64,000 nucleotides of DNA from Candidatus Woesearchaeota archaeon (lineage in GTDB: Archaea > Nanobdellota > Nanobdellia > Woesearchaeales > GW2011-AR4): NCBI GenBank assembly GCA_016181305.1, contig JACOZN010000005.1, forward strand, positions 1-64,000, read 5' to 3'. This document shows, in pieces, positions 19,720 to 28,903 of this stretch (positions are counted from its first letter, which is position 1; the number at the start of each line of letters is the position of its first letter). Under the pieces are notes generated by a model that had not been told where the DNA came from, did not search any database, and worked only from the letters and a program-made list of their open reading frames with translations. The position numbers were made by a program, and so were the translations under genes.

Positions 19720-20244
19720 TCATTCCCCCTCCAAATCAACCAAAGTAATCACTTTATACTTTTCTTCGAGCTTTTTCATCCCGCCCAGGTCAGGCAGCCC
19801 GATTATGAAGGCGCACTCGACAACTTTGCCGCCTAGGCATTCAATTAGCTTGCATGCAGCCAAAGCGGTTCCTCCGGTTGCAATCAAATCATCAACAAGC
19901 AGAACCCTCGAGCCTTTTGGTATTGCATCAACATGGACTTCAACAACTGCCCTTCCATACTCCAATTCATAACTTTCCTTTTCTGTCTTTGCAGGGAGCT
20001 TGCCTTCCTTCCTTATTGGCACAAATCCCTTATGAAGCCTGTGGGCAATAGCGCCTCCAATAATAAACCCCCTGCTTTCAATTCCAGCGACCAAGTCAAT
20101 GTGGTAGTTTTTGTATCTTTCACAGAGCCTGTCAATTACATAGTTAAAGGCTTTCGCGTCTTTCAGCAATGTTGTAATGTCCCTGAACATTACTCCCTGC
20201 TTTGGCCAATTTGGGATTGTACGAATGGATGATTTTAGGTCCAT
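19720..20244 (-). CDS. apt: Adenine phosphoribosyltransferase
   Basis: SSIRTIPNWPKQGVMFRDITTLLKD...AGIESRGFIIG...VLLVDDLIATGGTA. Confidence 0.95.
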   Translation of the reverse strand: MDLKSSIRTIPNWPKQGVMFRDITTLLKDAKAFNYVIDRLCERYKNYHIDLVAGIESRGFIIGGAIAHRLHKGFVPIRKEGKLPAKTEKESYELEYGRAVVEVHVDAIPKGSRVLLVDDLIATGGTALAACKLIECLGGKVVECAFIIGLPDLGGMKKLEEKYKVITLVDLEGE

Positions 20245-20332
20245 AATAAAATGGTTTTTTAGGGGGTATTTATAGTTTTTTGATTTTTGATTATGAATAA
20301 ACTTTTAAATAATATTAGATTACTATGCTCTA

Positions 20333-21464
20333 ATGCTCGTCAACAGCCAAAACTATCGCACTGTATGGATGCAGGATTCTTCTGTTTACTTGATAAACCA
20401 GCAGTTATTGCCGCATAAATTCGAGATTTATCAGGCAAAAAATCATCTTGAAACAGCCGATGCAATCAAGACAATGATTGTGAGGGGAGCGCCTGCGATC
20501 GGCGCAACAGGGGCTTTTGGGGGGAGCGCCTGCGATCGGCGCAACAGGGGCTTTTGGGGTTGCGCAGGCTGCTTTGGAATTTACAGGCAAAGATTTTGAA
20601 AATTTTAAAATTCATCTGAGGAAGGCTGAACAAGTCCTGAAATCAACAAGGCCGACTGCCAATGACTTATTTTTTGGAATTGATTTCGTAATGAAAAAAG
20701 CCCTTGACAATTTTGACGCCGATATTGCAAAAAAATATGCGCTAAAAGCCGCGAATGAATACGCTGACTGGAGCGCTGAAATGTGCAGGCAGATAGGAGA
20801 GCACGGAAATAATCTAATAAAAAATAACCAGAACATTTTAACACACTGCAATGCAGGCGCCTTGGCCTGCGTTGATTTCGGCACTGCATTGTCACCTATA
20901 AGAATAGCCCATTACAGCAAAAAAAATATTTTTGTTTATGTAGATGAAACACGCCCAAGAAACCAGGGAGCTTCTTTGACAGCATGGGAGCTTGCTCAGG
21001 AAAAGATAAATCATGCGATAATAGCTGACAACGCTGCAGGGCATTTCATGAAGCGTGGTAAAATTGACATGGTTATCGTGGGCGCTGACAGGATTGCGAT
21101 GAACGGCGATGTGGCAAACAAGATAGGCACTTATGAAAAGGCTGTTTTGGCAAAAGAAAACAATGTTACATTTTATGTTGCAGCGCCGTCATCAACTTTT
21201 GACATAAGCGCAAAAACCGGAGAGGATATCCCAATAGAGGAAAGGAGTGAAGATGAGATTCTGTACATGCATGGAATGGACGAAAAAGGCAATATAAATA
21301 AATTTAGAATATCACCTAAGGAAAGCACTGCAAAAAACCCTGCCTTTGATGTGACGCCGGCAAAATATATTACTGGAATAATAACTGAAAGGGGAGTTAT
21401 AAAGCCGACAAAAGAGGAAATTGAGAGGTTTGTCGGGGGTAAAATAATTCAACAACCTTTATAA
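20333..21464 (+). pseudogene. mtnA: Methylthioribose-1-phosphate isomerase (MtnA family), frame broken by a 37-bp tandem duplication
   Basis: IKTMIVRGAPAIGATGAFG / GVAQAAL...HCNAGALACVDFGTALSPIR...VDETRPRNQGASLTAWEL...VGADRIAMNGDVANKIGTYE. Removing one repeat copy restores one reading frame. Confidence 0.9.
20484..20557. repeat. Perfect 2 x 37-bp tandem duplication inside mtnA
   Basis: GGGGAGCGCCTGCGATCGGCGCAACAGGGGCTTTTGG at 20484-20520 and 20521-20557. Confidence 0.97.
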
Positions 21465-21495
21465 ACAATAGTTGTTTATCTAACATTGAAATAAA

Positions 21496-22305
21496 ATGGA
21501 TTGGGGGATGAAGAACAGGCTGGCGAGGATTTTCAATCAAAAGAGCGGCAGGACTGTGATGCTTGCTGTTGACCACGGCTATTTTCAGGGCCCTACAACC
21601 GGATTAAAAAAGCCAAGGGAGACAATAACCCCTTTGCTGCCTTACTCTGACTGCTTGTTTGTTACAAGGGGAGTTTTGAGAAATTGCATTGCTCCTGCAA
21701 CAGGCACGCCAATATTTTTGAGGGTTTCCGGAGGCCCAAGCGTTCTGGGAGAGCTTTCAAACGAGGACATAACAACATCTATGAAAGAGGCGTTAAGGCT
21801 GAATGCAGCTGGAGTCGGGATTTCTATTTTTGTAGGAGAAAAAAACGAGGACAGGACTATATCAAACCTTGGCAGGCTGGTGAATGAGGCAGAGGAATAC
21901 GGAATGCCTGTGCTTGCAATAACAGCAGTTGGCAAGGAGATGGCAAGAGATGCAAGATATCTTGGACTGGCGTGCAGGATTGCTGCAGAGATTGGAGCGC
22001 ATATGGTTAAGACCTATTATTGCGAGGAAGACTTTGAAAAGGTCGTTGAAGGCTGCCCTGTGCCGATTGTAATTGCAGGCGGAAAGAAGATTCCTGAAAA
22101 AGATGCCTTGCAGATGGCTTATAATGCAATAAGCAAAGGCGCTGCAGGAGTTGACATGGGCAGGAATATTTTCCAATCAGAAAACCCGGTTGCAATGATG
22201 CAGGCAGTGAGGGCTGTTGTCCATGATAATTATTCTGCTGATGAGGCTTTTGAAATGTTTAACAAATTGAAAGGGCAGAAAGTTGTTTCTAGTGTTGTGG
22301 AATAG
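21496..22305 (+). CDS. Class I aldolase of the LsrF/DhnA (DeoC/FbaB) superfamily
   Basis: DWGMKNRLARIFNQKSGRTVMLAVDHGYFQGPTTGL...AAEIGAHMVKTYYCE...CPVPIVIAGGKKIPEKDAL...GAAGVDMGRNIFQSENPVAMMQAVRAVVH; closely matches E. coli LsrF as remembered. Confidence 0.92.
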   Translation: MDWGMKNRLARIFNQKSGRTVMLAVDHGYFQGPTTGLKKPRETITPLLPYSDCLFVTRGVLRNCIAPATGTPIFLRVSGGPSVLGELSNEDITTSMKEALRLNAAGVGISIFVGEKNEDRTISNLGRLVNEAEEYGMPVLAITAVGKEMARDARYLGLACRIAAEIGAHMVKTYYCEEDFEKVVEGCPVPIVIAGGKKIPEKDALQMAYNAISKGAAGVDMGRNIFQSENPVAMMQAVRAVVHDNYSADEAFEMFNKLKGQKVVSSVVE

Positions 22306-22342
22306 AAAGTTATTTATACAGGTATTTTGAAGAATAACTTTT

Positions 22343-22912
22343 GTGCTAAAAAACAAGAAAGCGGCATCATTCGGGACAATTGTCGCCATTTTTGGCTCTG
22401 TACTTATTGCTCTTGGCGTTGCCTGGCTTATTGCGCAAAATTGGCACCAGATGCCTGCACCGCTCAAAATTTTCATTCTTCTTGCGGCGACAAGCGGGGC
22501 TTACACAGCGGGCACGATACTTAGAGTTCGCGATTATCACGGCATTGGAAAGGCACTGCTTGTCCTGGGCGCATTGCTTTACACCCTAAGCATTTTTTTG
22601 ATTGCGCAGATATACTCAACCAAAGTAACTTTTCAGGGGCAGGCTTGGCTATGGCTATTGGCTTGGGCTGGGATTTTTGCTGCTTCATATGGATTCCAGT
22701 CTTCGGCAAGCTATGTTGTTGCAGTAATCGAATACGGCATATGGGTTATTATCCAGACTTTCGCATTTTTTGAATCGGCAGGTTTATTTTCTGGAGGTGG
22801 TTATGGGCATGCTGTTCTTGCATCATTTTTCATGGTTTCTGGAATTGCCTTAGCGCTAACAACCGGCTCAGCCTTATACCTTAAATGGAGGGAATCAAAA
22901 TCGCCTGGCTAG
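22343..22912 (+). CDS. DUF2157-like membrane protein
   Basis: GTIVAIFGSVLIALGVAWLIAQNWHQMPAPLKIFILLAATSGAYTAG. Confidence 0.7.
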   Translation: MLKNKKAASFGTIVAIFGSVLIALGVAWLIAQNWHQMPAPLKIFILLAATSGAYTAGTILRVRDYHGIGKALLVLGALLYTLSIFLIAQIYSTKVTFQGQAWLWLLAWAGIFAASYGFQSSASYVVAVIEYGIWVIIQTFAFFESAGLFSGGGYGHAVLASFFMVSGIALALTTGSALYLKWRESKSPG

Positions 22913-24018
22913 GATACTTTGGATACTTTGGAATATTCTTTTGGTTGATTTTTTTGATACCTGTAATAATAGTTGTGGCATGGTTTTTCTCTCGTAGGAA
23001 AACAACAAAAACATTTCAAGATGCATTATATACCATCTATGGACTCTTATCGTCAAATATAATCTTCTGGCTTGCGCTTATGCTCCTTAGAATTTCAAAA
23101 TTACAGCATGCAGTTTATGTTTTGCTTTTGGCAATGGTTGTAGTTGCAGTCATTGCTTACTATTTCCAATCATCTGGGAGCCTTATGCTGGCAATGTTAG
23201 AGCTTGTTACTTTAGTTATACTGCAATATGCAGCATTTATAGAAGCAAAAGAAGATTTTATCTCGCCGGGGTTCTTGGCATTTTACTTGCTCCTCGTAGG
23301 ACTTATTCTTTATGGCTTAAGCTTGGTGCACAGGGCTATGAAGCACAAGTTTGGCAGGGTATTTCAGGAATGGAGCGCTTTTTATTTGCTTTTATTTAGC
23401 TATATTCTTTCCTTTCAGATTTTGCTGCCTTACTTATGGCCAAGCGAGTCAAAATCCACAACAGGAGCTGTAGCAATGCTGTTCATAATGGCTGTGCTGG
23501 CTATTGCTTCCTTGGTCATTGGAGTGATGGGCTCGGTAAGCAACAAATCTGTTCAAAACAGGGAAATAGGCTTATTTGTTGTTTTTGTGGTATTGCTGTC
23601 TTTGCTCATATGGGCTACTAGTTTTGTTTCTGATTCGCAAGCAGATTATGGCTATTATGGAAGAGGTCCTTCTGTTTCTGGCCCGCTGCTTTATGTGTGG
23701 ATTTTCTCTAACACTATCTTTATAGGAATAATTCTTGCAATAATCGGCTATGGAACATGGCAGAAAATTCCTAAGATAATCAATTTAGGCATATTATTCT
23801 TTGCCGTTGACATTATTACAAGATATATTGGGTTTATAATGGACTATTGGGGTTACACAAGCCTTGCCATAATATTCATAAGCGGGGGGCTTATTTTGCT
23901 GGCAGGTGGATATGGAATAGAGAAATGGCGAAGGAGTTTAATAAGCAAGGCAAAATCGGGAACAATTCCACCATCTTCTAGGACTCCGCAATCAACTGCA
24001 AGATATACAAGAAAATGA
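22885..24018 (+). CDS. Polytopic membrane protein, partner of the DUF2157-like protein
   Basis: 377 aa, about 10 TM; overlaps the upstream ORF. Confidence 0.65.
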   Translation: MEGIKIAWLGYFGYFGIFFWLIFLIPVIIVVAWFFSRRKTTKTFQDALYTIYGLLSSNIIFWLALMLLRISKLQHAVYVLLLAMVVVAVIAYYFQSSGSLMLAMLELVTLVILQYAAFIEAKEDFISPGFLAFYLLLVGLILYGLSLVHRAMKHKFGRVFQEWSAFYLLLFSYILSFQILLPYLWPSESKSTTGAVAMLFIMAVLAIASLVIGVMGSVSNKSVQNREIGLFVVFVVLLSLLIWATSFVSDSQADYGYYGRGPSVSGPLLYVWIFSNTIFIGIILAIIGYGTWQKIPKIINLGILFFAVDIITRYIGFIMDYWGYTSLAIIFISGGLILLAGGYGIEKWRRSLISKAKSGTIPPSSRTPQSTARYTRK

Positions 24019-24530
24019 ACCAGTATGCTCGCTTAATAATCGTTTTGGCAATACTTCTTGGTATATCGGGCACTTTTCTTCTTTATCTGGCATGGCCATC
24101 ACTTACTGGACAAACAATTGTTCTGGCTTTAAGGCCAGTTGATCCCTTTGACCCTTTCAGGGGGCAGTATATAACTCTTAATTATGAGATAAATGCTATT
24201 CCCTCTGTTGATGGCGCAAAGGAAAGCGATGCAGTTTATATCTCCTTGAAGGAAGATGAAAACAAAATTTGGAGGTACGAATCAGCATCTTTGGAAAAAC
24301 CGCAGCGAGGCATATTTATTAAAGGAACAATAAAATCAATTTATGGCGGCACAACGAGAGTTGAATATGGCATTGAGCAATTCTTCTTTGAAAGGCATGC
24401 GGAATTTCCCCAGCGCGATTTAACCGTCGAAGTGAAAGTAAGCAGTTCCGGGCAGGCAAGAATATCCCAATTGCTGCATGAAGGCAATCCAATTAACATA
24501 ACTTACAGAAAACCAAGCCTGACTTCTTAA
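24015..24530 (+). CDS. GDYXXLXY-like exported protein
   Basis: RPVDPFDPFRGQYITLNYEI, variant of the GDYxxLxY motif; TM at N-terminus. Confidence 0.7.
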   Translation: MNQYARLIIVLAILLGISGTFLLYLAWPSLTGQTIVLALRPVDPFDPFRGQYITLNYEINAIPSVDGAKESDAVYISLKEDENKIWRYESASLEKPQRGIFIKGTIKSIYGGTTRVEYGIEQFFFERHAEFPQRDLTVEVKVSSSGQARISQLLHEGNPINITYRKPSLTS

Positions 24531-24570
24531 TCACAAAACCTTTTTATAAGCATTAAATATTCTTTTCTTT

Positions 24571-25596
24571 ATGAAAGTTGCAGTCTATTACAACAACAAG
24601 GATGTAAGGATAGAAGAGCGCCCAGTTCCGGCAATAAGCGACGGCGAGATTCTTGTAAAGGTAATTGCTTCAGGAATCTGCGGCAGCGATGTCATGGAGT
24701 GGTACAGGATAAAGAAAGCGCCTCTTGTCCTGGGGCATGAATTCAGCGGCGTTATTGAAAAAACCGGCAAAAATGTGAAAAATTTCAAGATTGGCGACAG
24801 GGTTATGGTTTCCCATCATGTGCCGTGCATGAAATGCCATTACTGCCTGAACAACCACCATACTGCATGCGAAACACTCCATAAGACAAACATTGAGCCC
24901 GGAGGATTCTCGGAATACATAAGAGTCCCGAAAATAAATGTTGAATTAGGGACTTTTAAGCTGCCAGATGATATTTCTTTTGAAGAAGGCACTTTTGTCG
25001 AGCCTGTTGGGACTACTATAAGAGCGCAGAGGCTGGCAAATTTAAACAATAACCAAACATTGCTTGTAATCGGAAGCGGCATCTCTGGATTAATGCATAT
25101 AAAATTGGCAAAATCAAAAGGCGTCAAAAAAATAATCGCAGCTGACATTAATGAATACAGGCTGAATGCTGCAAAAAAATTCGGGGCGGATTTTGCTTTG
25201 GATGCAAATCAAGATTTAATTGAAAAAATAAAAGAAATAAACGAAGAAAGGCTGGCAGATTTGGTAATTGTATGCGCAGGCGCAATGCCGGCTGCAAAGC
25301 AAGCCTTCCAATGCGTTGACAAGGGCGGCACAATCATGTTTTTTGCAGTTCCTAAGCCCGATGAACATTTTGAAATTCCAATAAATGATTTCTGGAGGAA
25401 TGAAATAAAAATAATGACTTCTTACGGCGCTGCGCCGGATGATTTAAAAGAGTCATTGGAACTGATTAAAAATAAAAAGATAAATGTTGCTGATATGATA
25501 ACGCACAGATTAAAGTTTGATGAAATACAGAAGGGGTTTCAGTTGGTTGCTGAGGCTAAAGATTCTTTGAAGGTTATTGTTTACCCAAATAAATAA
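24571..25596 (+). CDS. Zinc-dependent medium-chain alcohol/polyol dehydrogenase
   Basis: GICGSDVMEW...LGHEFSGVIEKTGKNV...C-x2-C-x2-C zinc site (CMKCHYCLNNHHTAC). Confidence 0.92.
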   Translation: MKVAVYYNNKDVRIEERPVPAISDGEILVKVIASGICGSDVMEWYRIKKAPLVLGHEFSGVIEKTGKNVKNFKIGDRVMVSHHVPCMKCHYCLNNHHTACETLHKTNIEPGGFSEYIRVPKINVELGTFKLPDDISFEEGTFVEPVGTTIRAQRLANLNNNQTLLVIGSGISGLMHIKLAKSKGVKKIIAADINEYRLNAAKKFGADFALDANQDLIEKIKEINEERLADLVIVCAGAMPAAKQAFQCVDKGGTIMFFAVPKPDEHFEIPINDFWRNEIKIMTSYGAAPDDLKESLELIKNKKINVADMITHRLKFDEIQKGFQLVAEAKDSLKVIVYPNK

Positions 25597-25661
25597 AATG
25601 TGAATAAAAATACAATAAAAACTAATTCGTGAAAAAATAATCCGATAATGAAAATAAAATC

Positions 25662-25732
25662 AAAAAATCACGAGAGCGACTTTTTGCTGCAAAAGTTATT
25701 AAAGTAATCCGCTTGTGATTTTTTTATTAAAA
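25662..25732. repeat. Imperfect inverted-repeat element between the ADH gene and mtnP
   Basis: AAAAAATCACGAGAGCG ... CCGCTTGTGATTTTTT. Confidence 0.6.
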
Positions 25733-25733
25733 A

Positions 25734-26537
25734 TCATTCTCCGCCAATCACCGCACTCTTTATATCTTCCCTGCACCGGCAGTCAATGTAATTTATTTTT
25801 GGAATGGCTTCAAGTAGCAATTTTTTCACATTCTCGGCATTCTTGCGCATTGTTTTCAAAATCATCCCGATATTGACGCCGTCTTCATGCGGATGCCAGA
25901 CATCGAAGTCCGTTGACATCGCGACAATCGCATAGCAAATCCCAGCTTCCCTTGCCAAAACAACTTCTGGCACAGTGCTCATGTTGATGACATCAGCATT
26001 CCATTGCCTGTACATGTGGCTCTCTGCCTTTGTAGAAAATCTAGGTCCTTCAATTGTTACAACCGTGCCTTTCTTGTGATGCTCAAATTTCATCTCTTTT
26101 GCGGCTTCTGCAAGCAGTTCCCTTAATCTTTTGCAAAAAGGCTCTGCCATCGGAATGTGGCAGACTTTATCAGAATCATAAAAAGTTTGATGCCTTTTTG
26201 TTGTCCTGTCAATGAACTGGTCGCAGAAAACCAAATGCCCGGGCTTTATCTCCTCCCTCAAAGAGCCGCATGCAGTTGTTGCAATTATATGGGTGCAGCC
26301 CTGCTCTTTCAATGCCATTATGTTTGCCCTGTAATTGACATTGCTCGGCATTATTGTGTGCTTTTTGCCGTGTCTTGCCAGAATCACAACGTTAACATTC
26401 CCTATTTTGCCTATTACTAAAGCGCTTGAGGGGTTGCCGAATCCTGTTGTTGAATTTATTTCTCTTGCATCTTTCAGAATTCTCGGATCTTCCAATCCAG
26501 AGCCGCCAATTATGCCGATTTTTATTATCCCAACCAC
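25734..26537 (-). CDS. mtnP: 5'-methylthioadenosine phosphorylase family
   Basis: [15 protein letters not shown]...[20 protein letters not shown]...[29 protein letters not shown]. Confidence 0.95.
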   Translation of the reverse strand: MVGIIKIGIIGGSGLEDPRILKDAREINSTTGFGNPSSALVIGKIGNVNVVILARHGKKHTIMPSNVNYRANIMALKEQGCTHIIATTACGSLREEIKPGHLVFCDQFIDRTTKRHQTFYDSDKVCHIPMAEPFCKRLRELLAEAAKEMKFEHHKKGTVVTIEGPRFSTKAESHMYRQWNADVINMSTVPEVVLAREAGICYAIVAMSTDFDVWHPHEDGVNIGMILKTMRKNAENVKKLLLEAIPKINYIDCRCREDIKSAVIGGE

Positions 26538-26550
26538 CTATTAATTATTA

Positions 26551-26612
26551 ATAAATCACAAGCTGGTCTCCTCACTCACCATGCTTATAGAGGACGCTCT
26601 CGTTATTTTTTA
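26551..26612. repeat. Second, inverted copy of the 25662-25732 element ends, upstream of mtnP
   Basis: AAATCACAAGC ... GACGCTCTCGTTATTTTT. Confidence 0.5.
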
Positions 26613-26650
26613 TTTAAAATTTTAATTTATTACATCAATTACAACAAAAT

Positions 26651-27205
26651 CTATTTCTCAGCCTTAACCTTTAATGGGCTTTTTATTGCTTTATCGCTTA
26701 TGATTGCAGAGTTTCCGCTCGGGTCCTCAATTATGATTTTCTGCTTTTCCTGCCCCCACGCTATCCTTGTCAGCTTCTTCAGGAGGTTTTTTGCCTTCTG
26801 CCTGTCTTCGTCATCCTCTGCAGCCTCTTTCAGCGATTCAATCTGGTATTTTACCCTGTTCAGTATGCCCTCTATGTTTGTCACGTAGCCCTGCGCCGCA
26901 GGCCCGGGAGTTATTGTCGTGACATGGGGTATTTTGACAGTTGCCTCGGATGACTTGACAACCCTTACTTTCATGTCCTCTTCGCTGGAAATCTCAAACT
27001 CGAACTTCACAGGCTCTTTCTGCTCTGTTGCCTCAACATCAGCCTTATGGTACTTGCAGTTGTTGCAGGTCATTGAGAAAAGATAAACCTTGCCGAAGTA
27101 AGGCACTTCTGTTTCCCTTTCCGTCAGAATCAATGTTTTTTCGTGGCACAGCGGGCAGAGCTGCTGCTCGAAATCACCTTCAGATACGCTTTCTTCTTTA
27201 GGCAT
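26651..27205 (-). CDS. ZPR1-type zinc finger protein
   Basis: CPLCHEKTLILTERETEVPYFGKVYLFSMTCNNCKYHKADVE...HVTTITPGPAAQGYVTNIEGIL. Confidence 0.9.
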   Translation of the reverse strand: MPKEESVSEGDFEQQLCPLCHEKTLILTERETEVPYFGKVYLFSMTCNNCKYHKADVEATEQKEPVKFEFEISSEEDMKVRVVKSSEATVKIPHVTTITPGPAAQGYVTNIEGILNRVKYQIESLKEAAEDDEDRQKAKNLLKKLTRIAWGQEKQKIIIEDPSGNSAIISDKAIKSPLKVKAEK

Positions 27206-27298
27206 AAACTCTTTAGAAAAGGGTTTATTTTTATAGTTTTCGGAAAAATCAAGATTTTTCCAGAACTCAGAAAATCGTTGATTTTTGATAGTTTTTGG

Positions 27299-27550
27299 TT
27301 ATTTAGGAAAGTATAGGAAAGCAGCCTGTGACGGAATCAAGTCAAGCGAAGTTTTGTAAAACTTTTTAATTGCTTCCCTAACATAAAACTCGACATTTTG
27401 TGCATGTTGGTCCTTCGGAACAGGAATGCCATGAGAATACAATGCATAGTTTAATAGTTCTCTCCTAATGCTATATGCTAGCCTACTAACTAAGGAATTA
27501 ACTTCTACATCAGCTTTTAACCTTTGTCCAACGTCCCTCAAAGCACCCAT
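27299..27550 (-). CDS. Small hypothetical protein
   Basis: 83 aa. Confidence 0.45.
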   Translation of the reverse strand: MGALRDVGQRLKADVEVNSLVSRLAYSIRRELLNYALYSHGIPVPKDQHAQNVEFYVREAIKKFYKTSLDLIPSQAAFLYFPK

Positions 27551-27583
27551 CTTTAGTAGAAGATTAAAATATCAAAAGAAAAC

Positions 27584-28015
27584 CTATTCCTCGTATTCAG
27601 CAACTTCCACGCTTTCTGCCTTCTTGCCTTCATCCTTTGAGGGCTTGGGTCCCCTGTATATGTGGGCAAAGTTCGGCACAGCTGCAATCCAGTTCTCTCC
27701 AAATCCCGCTATATCGCCTTCAATGGCATCGCAGGTTTTCTTGAGCTTGTTGACCGCCCTTTTCAGCTCAACAAGGTCCTTGTCTTTCAGCGGCTTGATA
27801 TTGACTAGTGCAATTGTGCGGCCTTCCCTCAATGCATCAAGTATTGGCTTTATATGCTCAAACTCCTCGATTATAAACGGCCTTACCATGAGCTTTGACT
27901 TTGCGTCTGCTGCAGACTCGCTTCCAAGCTCAACATATCCCTGCTCGGCTTCCTCAAACATCTCAGAACCAGAGCCGGTTCCCAGTTTTTCCTTCAGCTT
28001 GCTTAAAAATCCCAT
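27584..28015 (-). CDS. sepF: SepF-like cell division protein
   Basis: MGFLSKLKEKLG...KLMVRPFIIEEFEHIKPILDALREGRTIALVNIKPLKDKDLVELKRAVNKLKKTCDAIEGDIAGFGENWIAAVP. Confidence 0.88.
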   Translation of the reverse strand: MGFLSKLKEKLGTGSGSEMFEEAEQGYVELGSESAADAKSKLMVRPFIIEEFEHIKPILDALREGRTIALVNIKPLKDKDLVELKRAVNKLKKTCDAIEGDIAGFGENWIAAVPNFAHIYRGPKPSKDEGKKAESVEVAEYEE

Positions 28016-28227
28016 CAAAATCACCTTCTTATTTAGTTTAATATTTTTAAATCAGTTTCCCGTAAGTTAGCAGATATATAAATCTTTCTATTCTGCTGAG
28101 TAGTAAATAAAATTTTTAATTGGGAAGTGCAGGACAGGAACCTATCAAAAAGCTGAGAGATTTTGAGAGGCTCAGAAATTTCACGGATTTCGAAACCTTT
28201 TTATAATCACCTCAGTTCCGAAAGCCC

Positions 28228-28518
28228 ATGGTAAAAAGAATCGGCGGGCTTAGGAGAAAAACAAGGTACAAGTTCAGGAAAGAGAAGAGGAGCAGGGGAA
28301 AGATAAGCTTTACAAACTACCTTCAGTCATTCAGTGCAGGCGACAGGGTTTACCTTAATGTCGAGCCAGCCGTGCAGAAAGGAATGTACCATCCGAGATT
28401 TATGGGCAGAACTGGCGTAATAAAAGGCAAAAGAGGAAAGTGCTACGAGGTGGCAATGAATGACATTGGCAAGGGAAAAACGTTGATAGTTCATCCAGTT
28501 CACTTAAGGAGGGCTTAA
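28228..28518 (+). CDS. rpl21e: 50S ribosomal protein L21e
   Basis: GGLRRKTRYKFRKEKRSRGK...VQKGMYHPRFMGRTGVIKGKRGKCYEV. Confidence 0.95.
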   Translation: MVKRIGGLRRKTRYKFRKEKRSRGKISFTNYLQSFSAGDRVYLNVEPAVQKGMYHPRFMGRTGVIKGKRGKCYEVAMNDIGKGKTLIVHPVHLRRA

Positions 28519-28519
28519 A

Positions 28520-28867
28520 ATGGCAGAAACCCAGATAATTTCGGAAACGCCAATCAATACGTACCAGCTGAAGAAAGAGCTCGAAAAAATAAAGAAAAGG
28601 GATGGCGAGCTGAATTTCAGGGCAAACAGGACTGAAGAGCACATAAGCCAGATTGCAACGCTTAAAAATGCCGATGAGCTGTTTGACAAGCTGATGAAGC
28701 TCAATATACCGAGGCTTAAGGAGCAGCATATCCACAAGATAATTGACATAAACCCGACTACCCTAAACGAGCTCAAGTCGCTCCTGCAGGGCTATACAAT
28801 AACAATCAACAATGACTCAATGAAGAAGATTGTGGACGCAGTCAACGAATTCCTGGAAAAGAAGTGA
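28520..28867 (+). CDS. rpoF: DNA-directed RNA polymerase subunit F (Rpb4)
   Basis: Rpb4-like helical protein directly after L21e and before DUF655, the usual archaeal order. Confidence 0.88.
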   Translation: MAETQIISETPINTYQLKKELEKIKKRDGELNFRANRTEEHISQIATLKNADELFDKLMKLNIPRLKEQHIHKIIDINPTTLNELKSLLQGYTITINNDSMKKIVDAVNEFLEKK

Positions 28868-28903
28868 ATTATACATAATCTTTATAAATACAGATATTTC
28901 TGT

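Noticed and set aside
22343-24018. DUF2157-like ORF and following membrane ORF as one frameshifted gene
   Set aside because: The second ORF has its own plausible start and the short overlap fits translational coupling; two genes preferred.
27205-27300. AAAAATC-aa-GATTTTT hairpin between the ZPR1 gene and the 27299..27550 gene
   Set aside because: Short AT-only hairpin of the kind expected at gene boundaries; too weak to report separately.
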